In this document: in pieces, positions 53,961-63,057 of the stretch | How positions within the stretch are numbered: the stretch's first letter is position 1 | How the letters are laid out: every line of letters begins with the position of its first letter | Assembly: GCA_910574205.1 (NCBI GenBank) | Contig: CAJSYJ010000001.1 | Span: forward strand, 62,001-126,000 | Direction of reading: 5' to 3' | Length of the DNA: 64,000 nucleotides | From: Bacteroidales bacterium | Lineage (GTDB): Bacteria; Bacteroidota; Bacteroidia; Bacteroidales; Rikenellaceae | Notes under the pieces: model-generated | Databases searched by the model: none | Seen by the model: only the letters and a program-made list of their open reading frames with translations | Told to the model about the DNA's origin: nothing | Translations under genes and position numbers: made by a program

Positions 53961-54658
53961 CGGGCGCGAGGTAAACTTCTCTATGCGCTGCGACGATATG
54001 CAGCGCAATCGCCGCAATCCGAATCAGGCACTTCGGGAGTGGCAATGGACTAATCGGCGCAGATACGGCGCCCAAAAGAATATCGCATGCAGCGCGCTTG
54101 CCGGAGGACGGATCGCAAGACCCGATATCATAGAGTTCGACGAGGAGGATATTCCGCAACTGGAAACCATGATCGACAGCCTGCAAGAGCGGGCGGACGT
54201 GTGCATCAATAAGACCATGACCCGCACCGACATCAATTACGGGCGTGCGCAAAGCAACTGGCAGCCTCGATACGAGGATTATTATCTCGGCCGGGCATTC
54301 GACACGCTGCCCTGCAAGACATTGCATATCGATCGCAGCAAACTGCTTCGCATGCCGATCGTGATACTGACGGGCAAGCGAACGGTATCTGCCGCCGAGA
54401 CATTCCTTATCCAGCTATACGAGCAACCCGGACGGCCGAAGATAATCGGGCAGCGGACGACGGGAACCACCGGCTCGCCGCTGGTCATCGACCTGCCGCA
54501 CGGCGCAGATGTGCGCATCTGCACGCTCAAACACCTTTATCCCATTAGCGGCAGGCCATTCGGCAAGGAGGGCATCATCCCCGGCGGTGGAGGACTTTCT
54601 CGACGGGCGAGACCGGGTAATGGAAAGAGCCGTACCCATTATCGAGACGGAGAATTGA
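53926..54658 (+). pseudogene. C-terminal remnant of an S41-family peptidase
   Basis: The frame overlapping the phosphatase end reads REVNFSMRCDDMQRNRRNPN and later the S41 catalytic region MPIVILTGKRTVSAAETFLI (Ser in TVSAAE), then GQRTTGTTGSP and GRPFGKEGIIP. One extra G near 54585-54590 shifts the frame; the adjacent frame continues VEDFLDGRDRVMERAVPIIE to a stop at 54658, a normal S41 ending. The PDZ-bearing N-terminus is missing. It is a pseudogene left by a deletion that fused it to the phosphatase gene. Confidence 0.72.
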
Positions 54659-54673
54659 CCTGCTTGCAAAAAA

Positions 54674-54705
54674 AACCGTGGCCTATTCTATAATAGGCCA
54701 CGGTT
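54674..54705 (-). terminator. Terminator of ispE
   Basis: AACCGTGGCCTAT (54674-54686) pairs with ATAGGCCACGGTT (54693-54705). On the minus strand it is followed by a run of eight T residues. It lies 24 bases after the ispE stop. Confidence 0.88.
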
Positions 54706-54728
54706 CATTCTATGCGGCGACACCCCCG

Positions 54729-55544
54729 CTACCCTACTCTTTCGCAATGAACGAATGTCGAATCGGGCACCGTCAGGTCGGGGCGGTCGGCGAATATTCC
54801 GAACACGGCCGAACCCGAACCCGACATCGAGGCATAGAGGGCACCGTTATCATACATAAGCCGTTTCAGAGCGGCTATGCGCGGATGCGCCTCCATTACA
54901 TGCGGTTCGAAGTCGTTGACCACGACGTCGCACCAGCGGTCGACCGGCAGCCTCAGATCGCAGCGCAGATCGCTCGACGCCTCATGCGGCTCGACACCCG
55001 AATATGCCTCGCGGGTCGAGACACCTTCGTCGGGCTTCGCGACCGCGAGCCAATAACCTCCGAGCGGCAACTCTACCGGCTCCATGATCTCGCCGCGGCC
55101 TGTGCAGTACTGAGGGGTGTTGCGTACGAAAAATGCCGTATCGCTGCCGAGCTGCGCCGCCAGATCGATCATCTCGTCATGGCCGACACGCAGGCCGAAC
55201 AAATCGTTTATCCCGATCAATACTGCCGTCGCATCCGCCGAGCCGCCGCCGAGCCCCGCACCGAACGGGATACGCTTGTCGAGCGTTATGCGCACCCCGC
55301 CTATATCGTAGCGGCTGCGCATCAGATCGTAGGCCCTCACGCAAAGGTTGTCTTCGGCCTTGCAGTCGACGACGATTCCCCGCCCGACAAGCTCCGCGCC
55401 GCTGCCCGCAGTCCTCTCGACGTCGATGACGTCGTACAGCCCCCTTACCGGAAACATTACGGTTTGCAGATCGTGGTAGCCGTCCCTGCGTTTGCGCACA
55501 ACCCTCAATCCTATGTTTATTTTACAGTTCGCCCTGTATTGCAT
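54729..55544 (-). CDS. ispE: 4-diphosphocytidyl-2-C-methyl-D-erythritol kinase
   Basis: A 271-residue GHMP kinase. N-terminal ANCKINIGLRVVRKRRDGYH, with the IspE K-x-N-x-x-L-x-V pattern; the ATP-binding loop IPFGAGLGGGSADATAVLIG at residue ~95; and the C-terminal MSGSGSAVFGIFAD. It phosphorylates CDP-methylerythritol in the MEP isoprenoid pathway. A TACCTTTG -7 box lies at 55574-55567. Confidence 0.95.
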   Translation of the reverse strand: MQYRANCKINIGLRVVRKRRDGYHDLQTVMFPVRGLYDVIDVERTAGSGAELVGRGIVVDCKAEDNLCVRAYDLMRSRYDIGGVRITLDKRIPFGAGLGGGSADATAVLIGINDLFGLRVGHDEMIDLAAQLGSDTAFFVRNTPQYCTGRGEIMEPVELPLGGYWLAVAKPDEGVSTREAYSGVEPHEASSDLRCDLRLPVDRWCDVVVNDFEPHVMEAHPRIAALKRLMYDNGALYASMSGSGSAVFGIFADRPDLTVPDSTFVHCERVG

Positions 55545-56739
55545 TTCGTTTCGTTTTTAGCTATGGCAAAGGTAGCGAAAAATCGTAATTTTTTTAATTA
55601 AATACAGAGTATATTGCGAACTACCCACCAATGTGATATAACCCCACAATAGCTTTCGACATGACAATACGCCTGCATATCGAGATCTTTCCGCGTCCTA
55701 AGAAACGAGAGATCGCGGCAAAGCCGAAATATGGCACTCCTAAAACTTGAAATGGCAGCAGGTAAAAAAGAGTCCGCCCCGCCTGCTGTCAGAGATTAAC
55801 AACAAGGGGGCGGATGAAGTCCAGCCATGAAGTTACGCATTTCTTGGTGGATTTGGAAGATACGAGTTTCGTTTGAAATATCGATCTGACCAAATCCGGG
55901 GCGGTAGGTGGAGGCCTCCGCCCTCTGGACTTTGTTTTGAAAAAATCGGCCTTTCGCGAGACCTCGCGAAAGTATTTGCGAAAGGCCGAAAACATAAAAC
56001 GTTAAACCAATAAAAAAAAGGTCGCCCGACTTTACGGCGCAAAGATAGCAAAAAAAAATACAACTATCTGCAAGCGGTAATGGAAGAGATTGTAACGTAT
56101 CGCCTCCGCTATGTCGGGATGAGGTACTGCGTGCAGTGCACGCTGCGCTCCGCAATCGGGACACGTGGATAATGCCAGATAAGTTCGGTAGTATTTGAGC
56201 CGGCCAGCCCTGCCGATATTAATAAATAAAGAAGCGTGGAGGATGATTAGTTTATCTTGCAGGAGGTTCTCGCAAAACCTATACACAAATAAACAATACT
56301 CCACACCGAAGAGTATATCGAAGACGATATATCCACATACGGTGACGAGTGTTCGTATTGTCTATCCCTGTGTATGTATGAATTTGCGAGATCCCCAACA
56401 AAGGATAAAGTCTAAACACTTCTATCCAAAATATGTTCTGCCGCTGCAATAACGACACGGCAAGGATAGAAAACATTTGTAAAATACGTAACACTCTGCG
56501 GGGTATTGTCGTGCAAATTTGATACGAAGATTTCGAAAAAAACAACATTGAACATAAAATATTTATTCGGCTTGCTGCATCGTTTACCCGTCGGATAACA
56601 TATTCGACGAAGCGTCCGTTTCGCAACGAAAATTTCGATCTGGCGGTTTCGAAATACCGATTGTTTTTAGTAACTTTGCGGCGGTTTATATGACTATTGC
56701 GTCAATGTTTTCACATACAATAAATTAAAACTAAAAACT
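55545..56739. other. Long non-coding gap with dense inverted repeats
   Basis: About 1.2 kb with no convincing gene on either strand. Left part: CAGCAGG (55756) pairs with CCTGCTG (55782), and TCCGCCCC (55773), inside that loop, pairs with GGGGCGGA (55807), a pseudoknot-like pairing. Middle: CTTTCGC can pair with GCGAAAG at 55966-55972 (stem CTTTCGCGAG/CTCGCGAAAG) or at 55978-55984 (stem CGGCCTTTCGC/GCGAAAGGCCG), two exclusive hairpins. Another perfect stem, GCGTGC/GCACGC, is at 56129-56143. The right 400 bases are AT-rich and lead into the NifU-like promoter. Confidence 0.6.
56648..56678 (+). promoter_or_regulatory. Promoter of the NifU-like/GGGtGRT operon
   Basis: TTCG at 56648-56651 (one mismatch to TTTG), 19-bp spacer, TAACTTTG at 56671-56678. 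It leaves a ~55-base leader to the ATG at 56740. Confidence 0.65.
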
Positions 56740-57432
56740 ATGATTTACTCACACGAAGTGCAACAGATGTGTTGCGTGAAGAAGGGAGCCAACCACCAGT
56801 CGGCTCCGATTCCGGAGGAGGGCAAATGGGTACGCGCCAAGGAGATCAAGGATATATCGGGTCTTACGCACGGAATCGGCTGGTGTGCACCGCAGCAGGG
56901 CGCATGCAAACTGACGCTCAACGTCAAGGACGGTATCATCGAGGAGGCTCTGGTCGAGACGATCGGCTGCTCGGGTATGACCCACTCGGCCGCTATGGCA
57001 TCGGAAATCCTGCCCGGCAAGACGATTTTGGAGGCTCTGAACACCGACCTCGTCTGCGACGCCATCAACACCGCCATGCGCGAGTTGTTCAAGCAGATCG
57101 TCTACGGTCGCACGCAGTCGGCCTTCTCTGAGGGCGGTCTGGTAATCGGCGCATCGCTCGAAGACTTGGGCAAAGGCTTGCGCTCGCAGGTGGGTACGAT
57201 GTTCGGTACCAATGCCAAGGGTACGCGTTACCTCGAAATGGCCGAGGGCTACTGCACGCGTATGGCGCTGGATTCGGACAACCAGGTAATAGGCTACGAG
57301 TTCGTACACCTCGGCAAGATGATGGAGTTCATCAAGAAGGGCATCGAGCCGGCCGAGGCGTTGGAGAAGGCCAAGGGCACTTACGGTCGCTTCAAGGAGG
57401 CCGCAAAATATATCGATCCGCGTCAGGAGTAG
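56740..57432 (+). CDS. NifU/IscU-like iron-sulfur scaffold-type protein
   Basis: A 230-residue protein with Cys residues in GIGWCAPQQGACKLTLNVKD and VETIGCSGMTHSAAMASEIL. The G-C-S-G-M-T-x-S-x-A-M-A stretch is reminiscent of the IscU/NifU scaffold core (GCxAxxxS), placing it in the IscU-like superfamily; a CC pair lies near the N-terminus (QQMCCVKKGAN). It is always expected next to the GGGtGRT gene, 28 bases downstream here. A role in building or holding a cluster for an unknown partner is inference. Confidence 0.72.
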   Translation: MIYSHEVQQMCCVKKGANHQSAPIPEEGKWVRAKEIKDISGLTHGIGWCAPQQGACKLTLNVKDGIIEEALVETIGCSGMTHSAAMASEILPGKTILEALNTDLVCDAINTAMRELFKQIVYGRTQSAFSEGGLVIGASLEDLGKGLRSQVGTMFGTNAKGTRYLEMAEGYCTRMALDSDNQVIGYEFVHLGKMMEFIKKGIEPAEALEKAKGTYGRFKEAAKYIDPRQE

Positions 57433-57460
57433 TTATTAACTTTAAACACAAAGAAAGATT

Positions 57461-58462
57461 ATGGCAAGTTTATTTGAGAGCTACGAGCGCAGAATCGACA
57501 ACATCAACGCTGTGCTTGCGCAATACGGCATAAAGAGCATCGAGGAGGCCAAGAGCATCTGCGATGAGAAAGGTATCGACCCCTACAAGATGTGCGAGGA
57601 GACTCAGCCTATCTGCTTCGAGAATGCCAAGTGGGCATACGTCGTAGGCGCGGCTATCGCAATCAAGAAGGGCTGCACGACGGCTGCCGACGCCGCAGAG
57701 GCTATCGGCGAGGGCTTGCAGGCATTCTGCATCGCAGGATCGGTCGCCGACGACCGTAAGGTAGGTATCGGCCACGGCAACCTCGCAGCACGTCTGTTGC
57801 GCGAGGATACGCAGTGCTTCGCGTTCCTTGCAGGTCACGAGTCGTTCGCAGCTGCCGAGGGCGCTATCAAGATCGCCGAAATGGCCAACCGCGTGCGTAA
57901 GAACCCGCTGCGCGTTATCCTGAACGGTCTGGGCAAGGATGCAGCACAGATCATCTCGCGTATCAACGGCTTCACGTATGTACGCACCGAGTTCGATTAC
58001 TACTCGGGCGAAGTGAAGGAGGTGGAGGCGATACCCTACTCGGACGGTCTGCGTTCGAAGGTTCGCTGCTACGGTGCCGACGATGTACGCGAGGGCGTAG
58101 CAATCATGTGGAAAGAGGATGTCGACGTATCTATCACCGGTAACTCGACCAACCCCACCCGCTTCCAGCACCCCGTTGCCGGAACCTACAAGAAGGAGCG
58201 CGTGCTGGCCGGCAAGAGATACTTCTCGGTAGCATCGGGCGGCGGCACCGGCCGTACCCTGCACCCCGATAACATGGCCGCAGGTCCCGCATCTTACGGT
58301 ATGACCGATACTATGGGACGTATGCACTCGGACGCTCAGTTCGCAGGTTCGTCGTCTGTACCGGCACACGTCGAGATGATGGGCTTCCTGGGCATGGGCA
58401 ACAACCCGATGGTCGGCGCTACCGTCGCTGTCGCCGTTGCCGTAGAGCAGGCCATGAAATAG
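57461..58462 (+). CDS. GGGtGRT protein
   Basis: 333 residues containing the diagnostic SGGGTGRTLHPDNMAAGPAS near residue 262. Other conserved parts are GHGNLAARLLREDTQCFAFL, HESFAAAEGAIKIAEMANRV and a Gly/Ala/Met-rich C-terminus (GFLGMGNNPMVGATVAVAVA). Two N-terminal Cys (SICDEKGIDPYKMCEETQPI) could ligate a metal. The family occurs in anaerobes beside an IscU-like gene and has no known function to my knowledge. Well-used codons and a strong leader suggest high expression. Confidence 0.88.
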   Translation: MASLFESYERRIDNINAVLAQYGIKSIEEAKSICDEKGIDPYKMCEETQPICFENAKWAYVVGAAIAIKKGCTTAADAAEAIGEGLQAFCIAGSVADDRKVGIGHGNLAARLLREDTQCFAFLAGHESFAAAEGAIKIAEMANRVRKNPLRVILNGLGKDAAQIISRINGFTYVRTEFDYYSGEVKEVEAIPYSDGLRSKVRCYGADDVREGVAIMWKEDVDVSITGNSTNPTRFQHPVAGTYKKERVLAGKRYFSVASGGGTGRTLHPDNMAAGPASYGMTDTMGRMHSDAQFAGSSSVPAHVEMMGFLGMGNNPMVGATVAVAVAVEQAMK

Positions 58463-58500
58463 CATTCTGGTAAACCGGCGGCAACCGGTCGCCGTACGGC

Positions 58501-58543
58501 ATATCGCCCGAACGAGAGTCATCGACTTCCGTTCGGGCGATAT
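58501..58543 (+). terminator. Terminator after the GGGtGRT gene
   Basis: ATATCGCCCGAACG (58501-58514) pairs perfectly with CGTTCGGGCGATAT (58530-58543), followed by TCGTTTACATC. Lies 38 bases past the stop. Confidence 0.72.
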
Positions 58544-58760
58544 TCGTTTACATCGGCACTGCCGATTAGAACCGCAGCACAACATCGCGGCAGACAAAGA
58601 TGATGCGATTTTGAAATATCGATAAAAATAATTAACTTCGCAGTATGATAAATATGCGATGCCTATGAAACATAGCCTTTGACTGAAATAACGATTATCT
58701 TGCTGCATTATCGTATCGAATAATAGCAGCATAACATATAAAAAGCGTTAGCTTTGTACC

Positions 58761-58883
58761 TTGCTTTCTGAAAATCTGGAAAATTTTAAAAGCAACCGAG
58801 GAATGAAGTTTGCGCTCACGTCTCACGACGTGGGCCTTATTCCTTATTTGGTTGCACGGTTTTTCCAGAGCCTCAGAAAGCAA
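58761..58883. other. 123-bp nested palindrome (structured RNA or MITE-like element)
   Basis: Successive arms pair in order: TTGCTTTCTGA with TCAGAAAGCAA (outermost, perfect 11 bp), TCTGGAAAA with TTTTCCAGA, GCAACC with GGTTGC, AGGAAT with ATTCCT, and an apical stem CACGTC-TCAC-GACGTG. The whole folds into one long interrupted hairpin. No reading frame of note. The flanking bases show no clear target-site duplication. Confidence 0.65.
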
Positions 58884-58973
58884 ATATCAGGAGTTTTGTC
58901 CCACGTTTTTTATATGCCGTAACCAGACATTGCAAACCCGCCGCAGGGACACGGCTCAAATCATATAACATAC

Positions 58974-60506
58974 ATGAAACGAATTATTGTTTCGATGCTA
59001 TTCCTATGCTCCGCAGCATCGTGCGGAGATAAAGGCTGCGATACCCTGATTCCGGATGACCGTGATCATTCTTTGATCGTAACCTCCGACGATATATCGC
59101 TCGAAACGCACGATTCGGCGGCGATCGCATTCGAATGCCGACCTGCCGCTGCTGTGGATGAAGTCGGAATCACGGATGAAGACGGTAAGACGCCGACAGA
59201 CTTTTCGTTATGCGATGTCGTATCCGACGCAACGGGATACTGCGGTTTGATCAAGGATAACGGCTCGCCGGTCGAATATTCTCATTCTGTGCGTTTGCGC
59301 TGTGTCATAAATGGCAGAACGATATTATCCGACCCGTTTATCGTCAAAAGCAGCGGATACGACCGTTATCTGGAAGAATCGGTAACCGACACAGAGCAGC
59401 GTGTAACCGCAACCACTGCACCGCAGATAGTCAATAGCAGCATATCCGGCGGCGTTATACACATCTCGTTCGAGGCAGATGAAGACTGGGAAGTCGTGGC
59501 GACATCGGATGTTGCAGACGCCTCGTGGGCAAAAATAGAGCCGCTAAGCGGTAGCGCAGGGCTATGCGAAGTGTGCGTAACAATGCCAGAAAACACGTCG
59601 GATAACGACCGCAATCTGACGATTAACATCTGCCCGGTGCAGACCAGAAACGAGGATGTCGATCCGCTTAAATGCTTTCGTGCAAGTATGGCTGGCATAG
59701 GAATAATTCAATATGGCCTATATCGCAAGGAGCGACTTACACATGTGCATCTCGACGCTCCCGAAACTCTCGCCGAAACCTTGCGCAAAAAATTCGGCAT
59801 GACCGACGAGCAGCTGACCGGCCACATAAGGAATCTGTATATAAATGGTGCTGTCGGTGATCGCGATTTCGACTATATGAGAAAAACACTGAAAAATCTC
59901 CGCATATTGGATATGCTGAATGCCGATACGGAGGAGATCCCAGACGGTGCGTTTCTCGACTGCAAAAATCTGCACTACATAGTTTTTCCTTACAAGTTAC
60001 GACGAATCGGCAGAGATGCATTTCTACGTTGCGGACTTAGAAATTCGAATCTCATATTTCCGCCCTATCTGCGTCAGATAGGAGACAATGCATTCTGTAA
60101 AACTCTGGTAAGCGGTATCGCCTACTTCCCGCTGCTGACTCCGATCGTTGATTTGGGAAACTCTATTTTTACGGACACTCTCATAACCGCATTGGAGTTC
60201 GGCGAAGGAATACAGATAATCAACAGCAGCAAATACTCTGTACTGCTCACTCTGTTCGAAACCACTTTGGCCTATGTTCGCCTGCCGTCGACTCTCAACC
60301 AACTGAACAGCTATTTTTTCAACCGTGCGAAGATAGGCTACGTATTGTGTCATGCTCACAAACCTCCTAAGACGTATGAGGGAGTCAGCTCTCAGGGTGT
60401 TTTGCTGTTGTGTGTTCCGATCGACTGTGATGTTGACTATGCGAAAGATTCAAATTGGTCGACATTCGCAGCAAATGGCAAGCTCGCAGCAGTATTGCGT
60501 CCGTAA
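58974..60506 (+). CDS. Lipoprotein with BACON-like and BspA-type leucine-rich repeat domains
   Basis: 510 residues; lipobox LCSAASCGDKG at residue ~17. A BACON-like sandwich is at ~150-215 (GGVIHISFEADEDWEVVATS, ADASWAKIEPLSGSAGLCEV). From ~255 onwards LRR_5/BspA-type repeats appear (LKNLRILDMLNADTEEIPDG, AFLDCKNLHYIVFPYKLRRI, GRDAFLRCG, LRQIGDNAFC). Such surface proteins bind host or bacterial partners. Strand composition is more AT-rich than the GH3 region. Confidence 0.75.
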   Translation: MKRIIVSMLFLCSAASCGDKGCDTLIPDDRDHSLIVTSDDISLETHDSAAIAFECRPAAAVDEVGITDEDGKTPTDFSLCDVVSDATGYCGLIKDNGSPVEYSHSVRLRCVINGRTILSDPFIVKSSGYDRYLEESVTDTEQRVTATTAPQIVNSSISGGVIHISFEADEDWEVVATSDVADASWAKIEPLSGSAGLCEVCVTMPENTSDNDRNLTINICPVQTRNEDVDPLKCFRASMAGIGIIQYGLYRKERLTHVHLDAPETLAETLRKKFGMTDEQLTGHIRNLYINGAVGDRDFDYMRKTLKNLRILDMLNADTEEIPDGAFLDCKNLHYIVFPYKLRRIGRDAFLRCGLRNSNLIFPPYLRQIGDNAFCKTLVSGIAYFPLLTPIVDLGNSIFTDTLITALEFGEGIQIINSSKYSVLLTLFETTLAYVRLPSTLNQLNSYFFNRAKIGYVLCHAHKPPKTYEGVSSQGVLLLCVPIDCDVDYAKDSNWSTFAANGKLAAVLRP

Positions 60507-60549
60507 ATCGTCTAAAAACAATATGCTTAACCATTATACACGCAAAACT

Positions 60550-61119
60550 ATGAAGAAAACTATTATCATGCAGGCATTGTTCGCGATCATGGTGTTGAAT
60601 ATATCGTGCGGCGGCAAAGAACTGTCGGAATACGAAATACACGAAAACGGCGTATCGCCGTTTATGCTCGGAACAAGTATCGATTCTTTGCCTAACTCCT
60701 GCGAAGGGATTTACGACAGACTGGTAATTACGCGCAGTGACGATTTACTCTTTAACTCAGACAGAGGAGAGGCACATTTAGGCAGTGAAAAGGTATTGAG
60801 TTTTTATCATGAGAATGGTAAAATATCACACTTATACGTCTACTCGCCGGTATTGAAAACTCGAAGCGGACTCAACTGCAACTCTACCGCCGAAGAAATA
60901 TTCGAACACGGTGGCCAGGCACATGTTTCCATACTCGAAGAATACACTATCAAATGCGACGGTGTATTTTTCTACGGGTGCAAATTCAACGAGCGAGGCG
61001 ATATGAAAAAGCGTCGCAACTATTACAATAAGGATGGGGATCAAGAGCCATATACTGCCGACGACTATATACTCTCATCACGCGCTACCAGTATAATGAT
61101 CGATGCTCGATCAAGATAA
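60550..61119 (+). CDS. Small lipoprotein, function unknown
   Basis: Start at MKKTIIMQALFAIMVLNISC (189 residues); lipobox LNISCGG. The early block YEIHENGVSPFMLGTSIDSL followed by YVYSPVLKTRSGLNCNSTAE resembles lipoproteins that carry a TxxGxxxGxT-like sensor repeat. No enzyme motif. Shares an orientation and short spacing with its neighbours. Confidence 0.62.
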   Translation: MKKTIIMQALFAIMVLNISCGGKELSEYEIHENGVSPFMLGTSIDSLPNSCEGIYDRLVITRSDDLLFNSDRGEAHLGSEKVLSFYHENGKISHLYVYSPVLKTRSGLNCNSTAEEIFEHGGQAHVSILEEYTIKCDGVFFYGCKFNERGDMKKRRNYYNKDGDQEPYTADDYILSSRATSIMIDARSR

Positions 61120-61180
61120 AACAACTACCGTTTGTTTGCGACGTCAGAATAAATTCATGTAAAATTAAAAAACAAAACTT

Positions 61181-61597
61181 ATGAAAAAATTGATTTTTAT
61201 CGCAATGCCCGTATTGCTGTTCGTTCTCGTGATATACGCTCCTTTCCAGCAGCTATCTTGGTCGGGATACACAGAAACATGGTCGCTAACGCAATTAAAT
61301 TCAATTAATAGCGACATATTGTTTGCGGCAATAATAGGATTATATATCATGCCATTCGCTATGCTCGGTGCGGCGATCTTCAATGCCGTTGCGGCTGGCA
61401 AGTACGCAGCCGCTACCGCATGGATATATCGCATCGCCGCATGCGTATTTACATTATCGGCCATATTGCTTCTCGTAAATGTTCTTATGGACGATATTGT
61501 CAAACCTCACTTTATGCTCTATATCGAAATAATATTGGCCATATCGACAACGATTGCGTCGTTCGTCATATTTCGACCTGCTAAGCAAGTCGAATAG
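61181..61597 (+). CDS. Small integral membrane protein
   Basis: 138 residues with four predicted membrane helices (residues 3-20, 43-65, 73-105, 112-131). No conserved polar motif in the membrane segments. Unrecognised; followed by a strong terminator at 61627-61651. Confidence 0.65.
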   Translation: MKKLIFIAMPVLLFVLVIYAPFQQLSWSGYTETWSLTQLNSINSDILFAAIIGLYIMPFAMLGAAIFNAVAAGKYAAATAWIYRIAACVFTLSAILLLVNVLMDDIVKPHFMLYIEIILAISTTIASFVIFRPAKQVE

Positions 61598-61626
61598 ATT
61601 ATCGAAATGATATCGCAAACAGACAA

Positions 61627-61651
61627 GGCCTCCCGAATATTCCGGGAGGCC
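61627..61651 (+). terminator. Rho-independent terminator
   Basis: GGCCTCCCG (61627-61635) pairs with CGGGAGGCC (61643-61651), then GTTGTTTCGG. The remaining 300 bases up to the next gene are AT-rich and contain the promoter at 61899-61930 but no gene. Confidence 0.78.
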
Positions 61652-61898
61652 GTTGTTTCGGCTGTGCCGCCTGAGCGAAATATTGTTAAGTATGTTTCCG
61701 ACAAATTATTACCGTATTGTCCTGAAAATAAGATGATAGTATTTTTTTTTCATATTCAACATTTTCGCTTTGCAAAGATCTGTCGGACGAATCAGTCGGT
61801 CAAGCTCGTATTATTTTACGATTTGGATTACTAACAAGTTTACTTTTCATTTTTCCGGGCGCGAGTCGCGATAAAGACTATGTTTTCCGAAATAATTG

Positions 61899-61930
61899 TT
61901 TGCACGTAACGTTTCCATTGTATACTTTTG
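61899..61930 (+). promoter_or_regulatory. Promoter of the metallophosphoesterase gene
   Basis: TTTG (61899-61902), 20-bp spacer, TACTTTTG (61923-61930), 22 bases before the ATG at 61953. Confidence 0.65.
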
Positions 61931-61952
61931 AACCCGTTATTCGATTATCGAT

Positions 61953-62957
61953 ATGAAATTACTGCATTTGACTTCGCTGCTGGCAGTCGCACTTCTCGCG
62001 ATCCCGGGCGGCGCAACGGCACGACAGCCCAAGTTCGGCGACGACGGAAAATTCAAGATCATACAGTTTACCGATGCCCATGTCAGGGCGGACAAGCCTG
62101 ACGAAATGGCCAAGACGATCGATCGGTTGGAGCGGACGATCGATGCCGAGGCGCCCGACATGATCGTATTTACGGGCGATGTGGTAACCGGGCGTCCGGC
62201 CGCCAAGGCATGGCGCGCGATCCTCGACCCCGTCGCACGACGCAACATACCGTTCGTCGTCGTGCTGGGCAACCACGATCGCGAGCAGGATCTCAGAGAG
62301 GAGCAGATAGCACAGCTCGTGACGGCATATCCCAATTCGCTCAACGCTGCTGAGGACGGACGTCTTTCCGATATCGCCGTGCCGATCATCTCGGGCGACT
62401 CGGAGCGCACGGCAGCAGTCTTGTACTGCATCGATTCCAACGACTACTCCACTATCGAGGGGCTGAAAAAATACGGCTGGATACGATTCGAGCAGATCGA
62501 ACATTACCGCCGCACCAGCCGCGAGTATACGCTCGCCAACGGAGGAAAGCCGCTGCCGTCGTATGCCTTTTTCCATATTCCATTGCCCGAGTATGCCGAG
62601 GCGTGCACAGCTGATCCCAAGGCCGTTCGCGGCATCCGGCGCGAAGCGGAGTGCGCCCCGCCCATAAATACTGGAATGTTCGCCGCCATGAAGGAGTGCG
62701 GCGACATCGTCGCGACATTCGTCGGCCACGACCACGACAATGACTACATCATACCCCACCACGGCATAGCCCTCGTCTACGGCCGCTATTCGGGCGACAA
62801 CACCGTATACAACCACCTGCGCCGCGGCGTCCGCATAATCGAGCTGACCGAGGGGGAGCGCGACTTTACGACATGGATACGCCAGAGCAACGGAGAGAAG
62901 ATCGACCATGTGCGTTTCGACGCCAGATCCTCGAAGCTGCGCGAAGCGAAAGAGTGA
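61953..62957 (+). CDS. Secreted calcineurin-like metallophosphoesterase
   Basis: 334 residues with a signal peptide (MKLLHLTSLLAVALLAIPGG). All metal motifs are visible: QFTDAHVR at ~39 (DxH), VFTGDVVTG at ~72 (GD), VVLGNHDREQD at ~106 (GNHD), FFHIPLPEY at ~208, and TFVGHDHDND at ~253 (GHxH). It hydrolyses phosphomono- or diesters in the periplasm; substrate unknown. Similar to the purple-acid-phosphatase-like Bacteroides proteins. Confidence 0.88.
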   Translation: MKLLHLTSLLAVALLAIPGGATARQPKFGDDGKFKIIQFTDAHVRADKPDEMAKTIDRLERTIDAEAPDMIVFTGDVVTGRPAAKAWRAILDPVARRNIPFVVVLGNHDREQDLREEQIAQLVTAYPNSLNAAEDGRLSDIAVPIISGDSERTAAVLYCIDSNDYSTIEGLKKYGWIRFEQIEHYRRTSREYTLANGGKPLPSYAFFHIPLPEYAEACTADPKAVRGIRREAECAPPINTGMFAAMKECGDIVATFVGHDHDNDYIIPHHGIALVYGRYSGDNTVYNHLRRGVRIIELTEGERDFTTWIRQSNGEKIDHVRFDARSSKLREAKE

Positions 62958-63057
62958 CGGCATAGGGCAAATGCTCCGCCCCGCGGCTATTAATTTGCAA
63001 TCGTGGGCGGATAATCGCCGTAATTTTGTACTTTTGTGCAAAATTAAACGAAACATC

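Noticed and set aside
55789..56626. Several minus-strand frames of 70-120 residues in the gap before the NifU-like gene
   Set aside because: They overlap each other in different frames, lack ribosome sites and follow inverted-repeat sequence rather than coding patterns.
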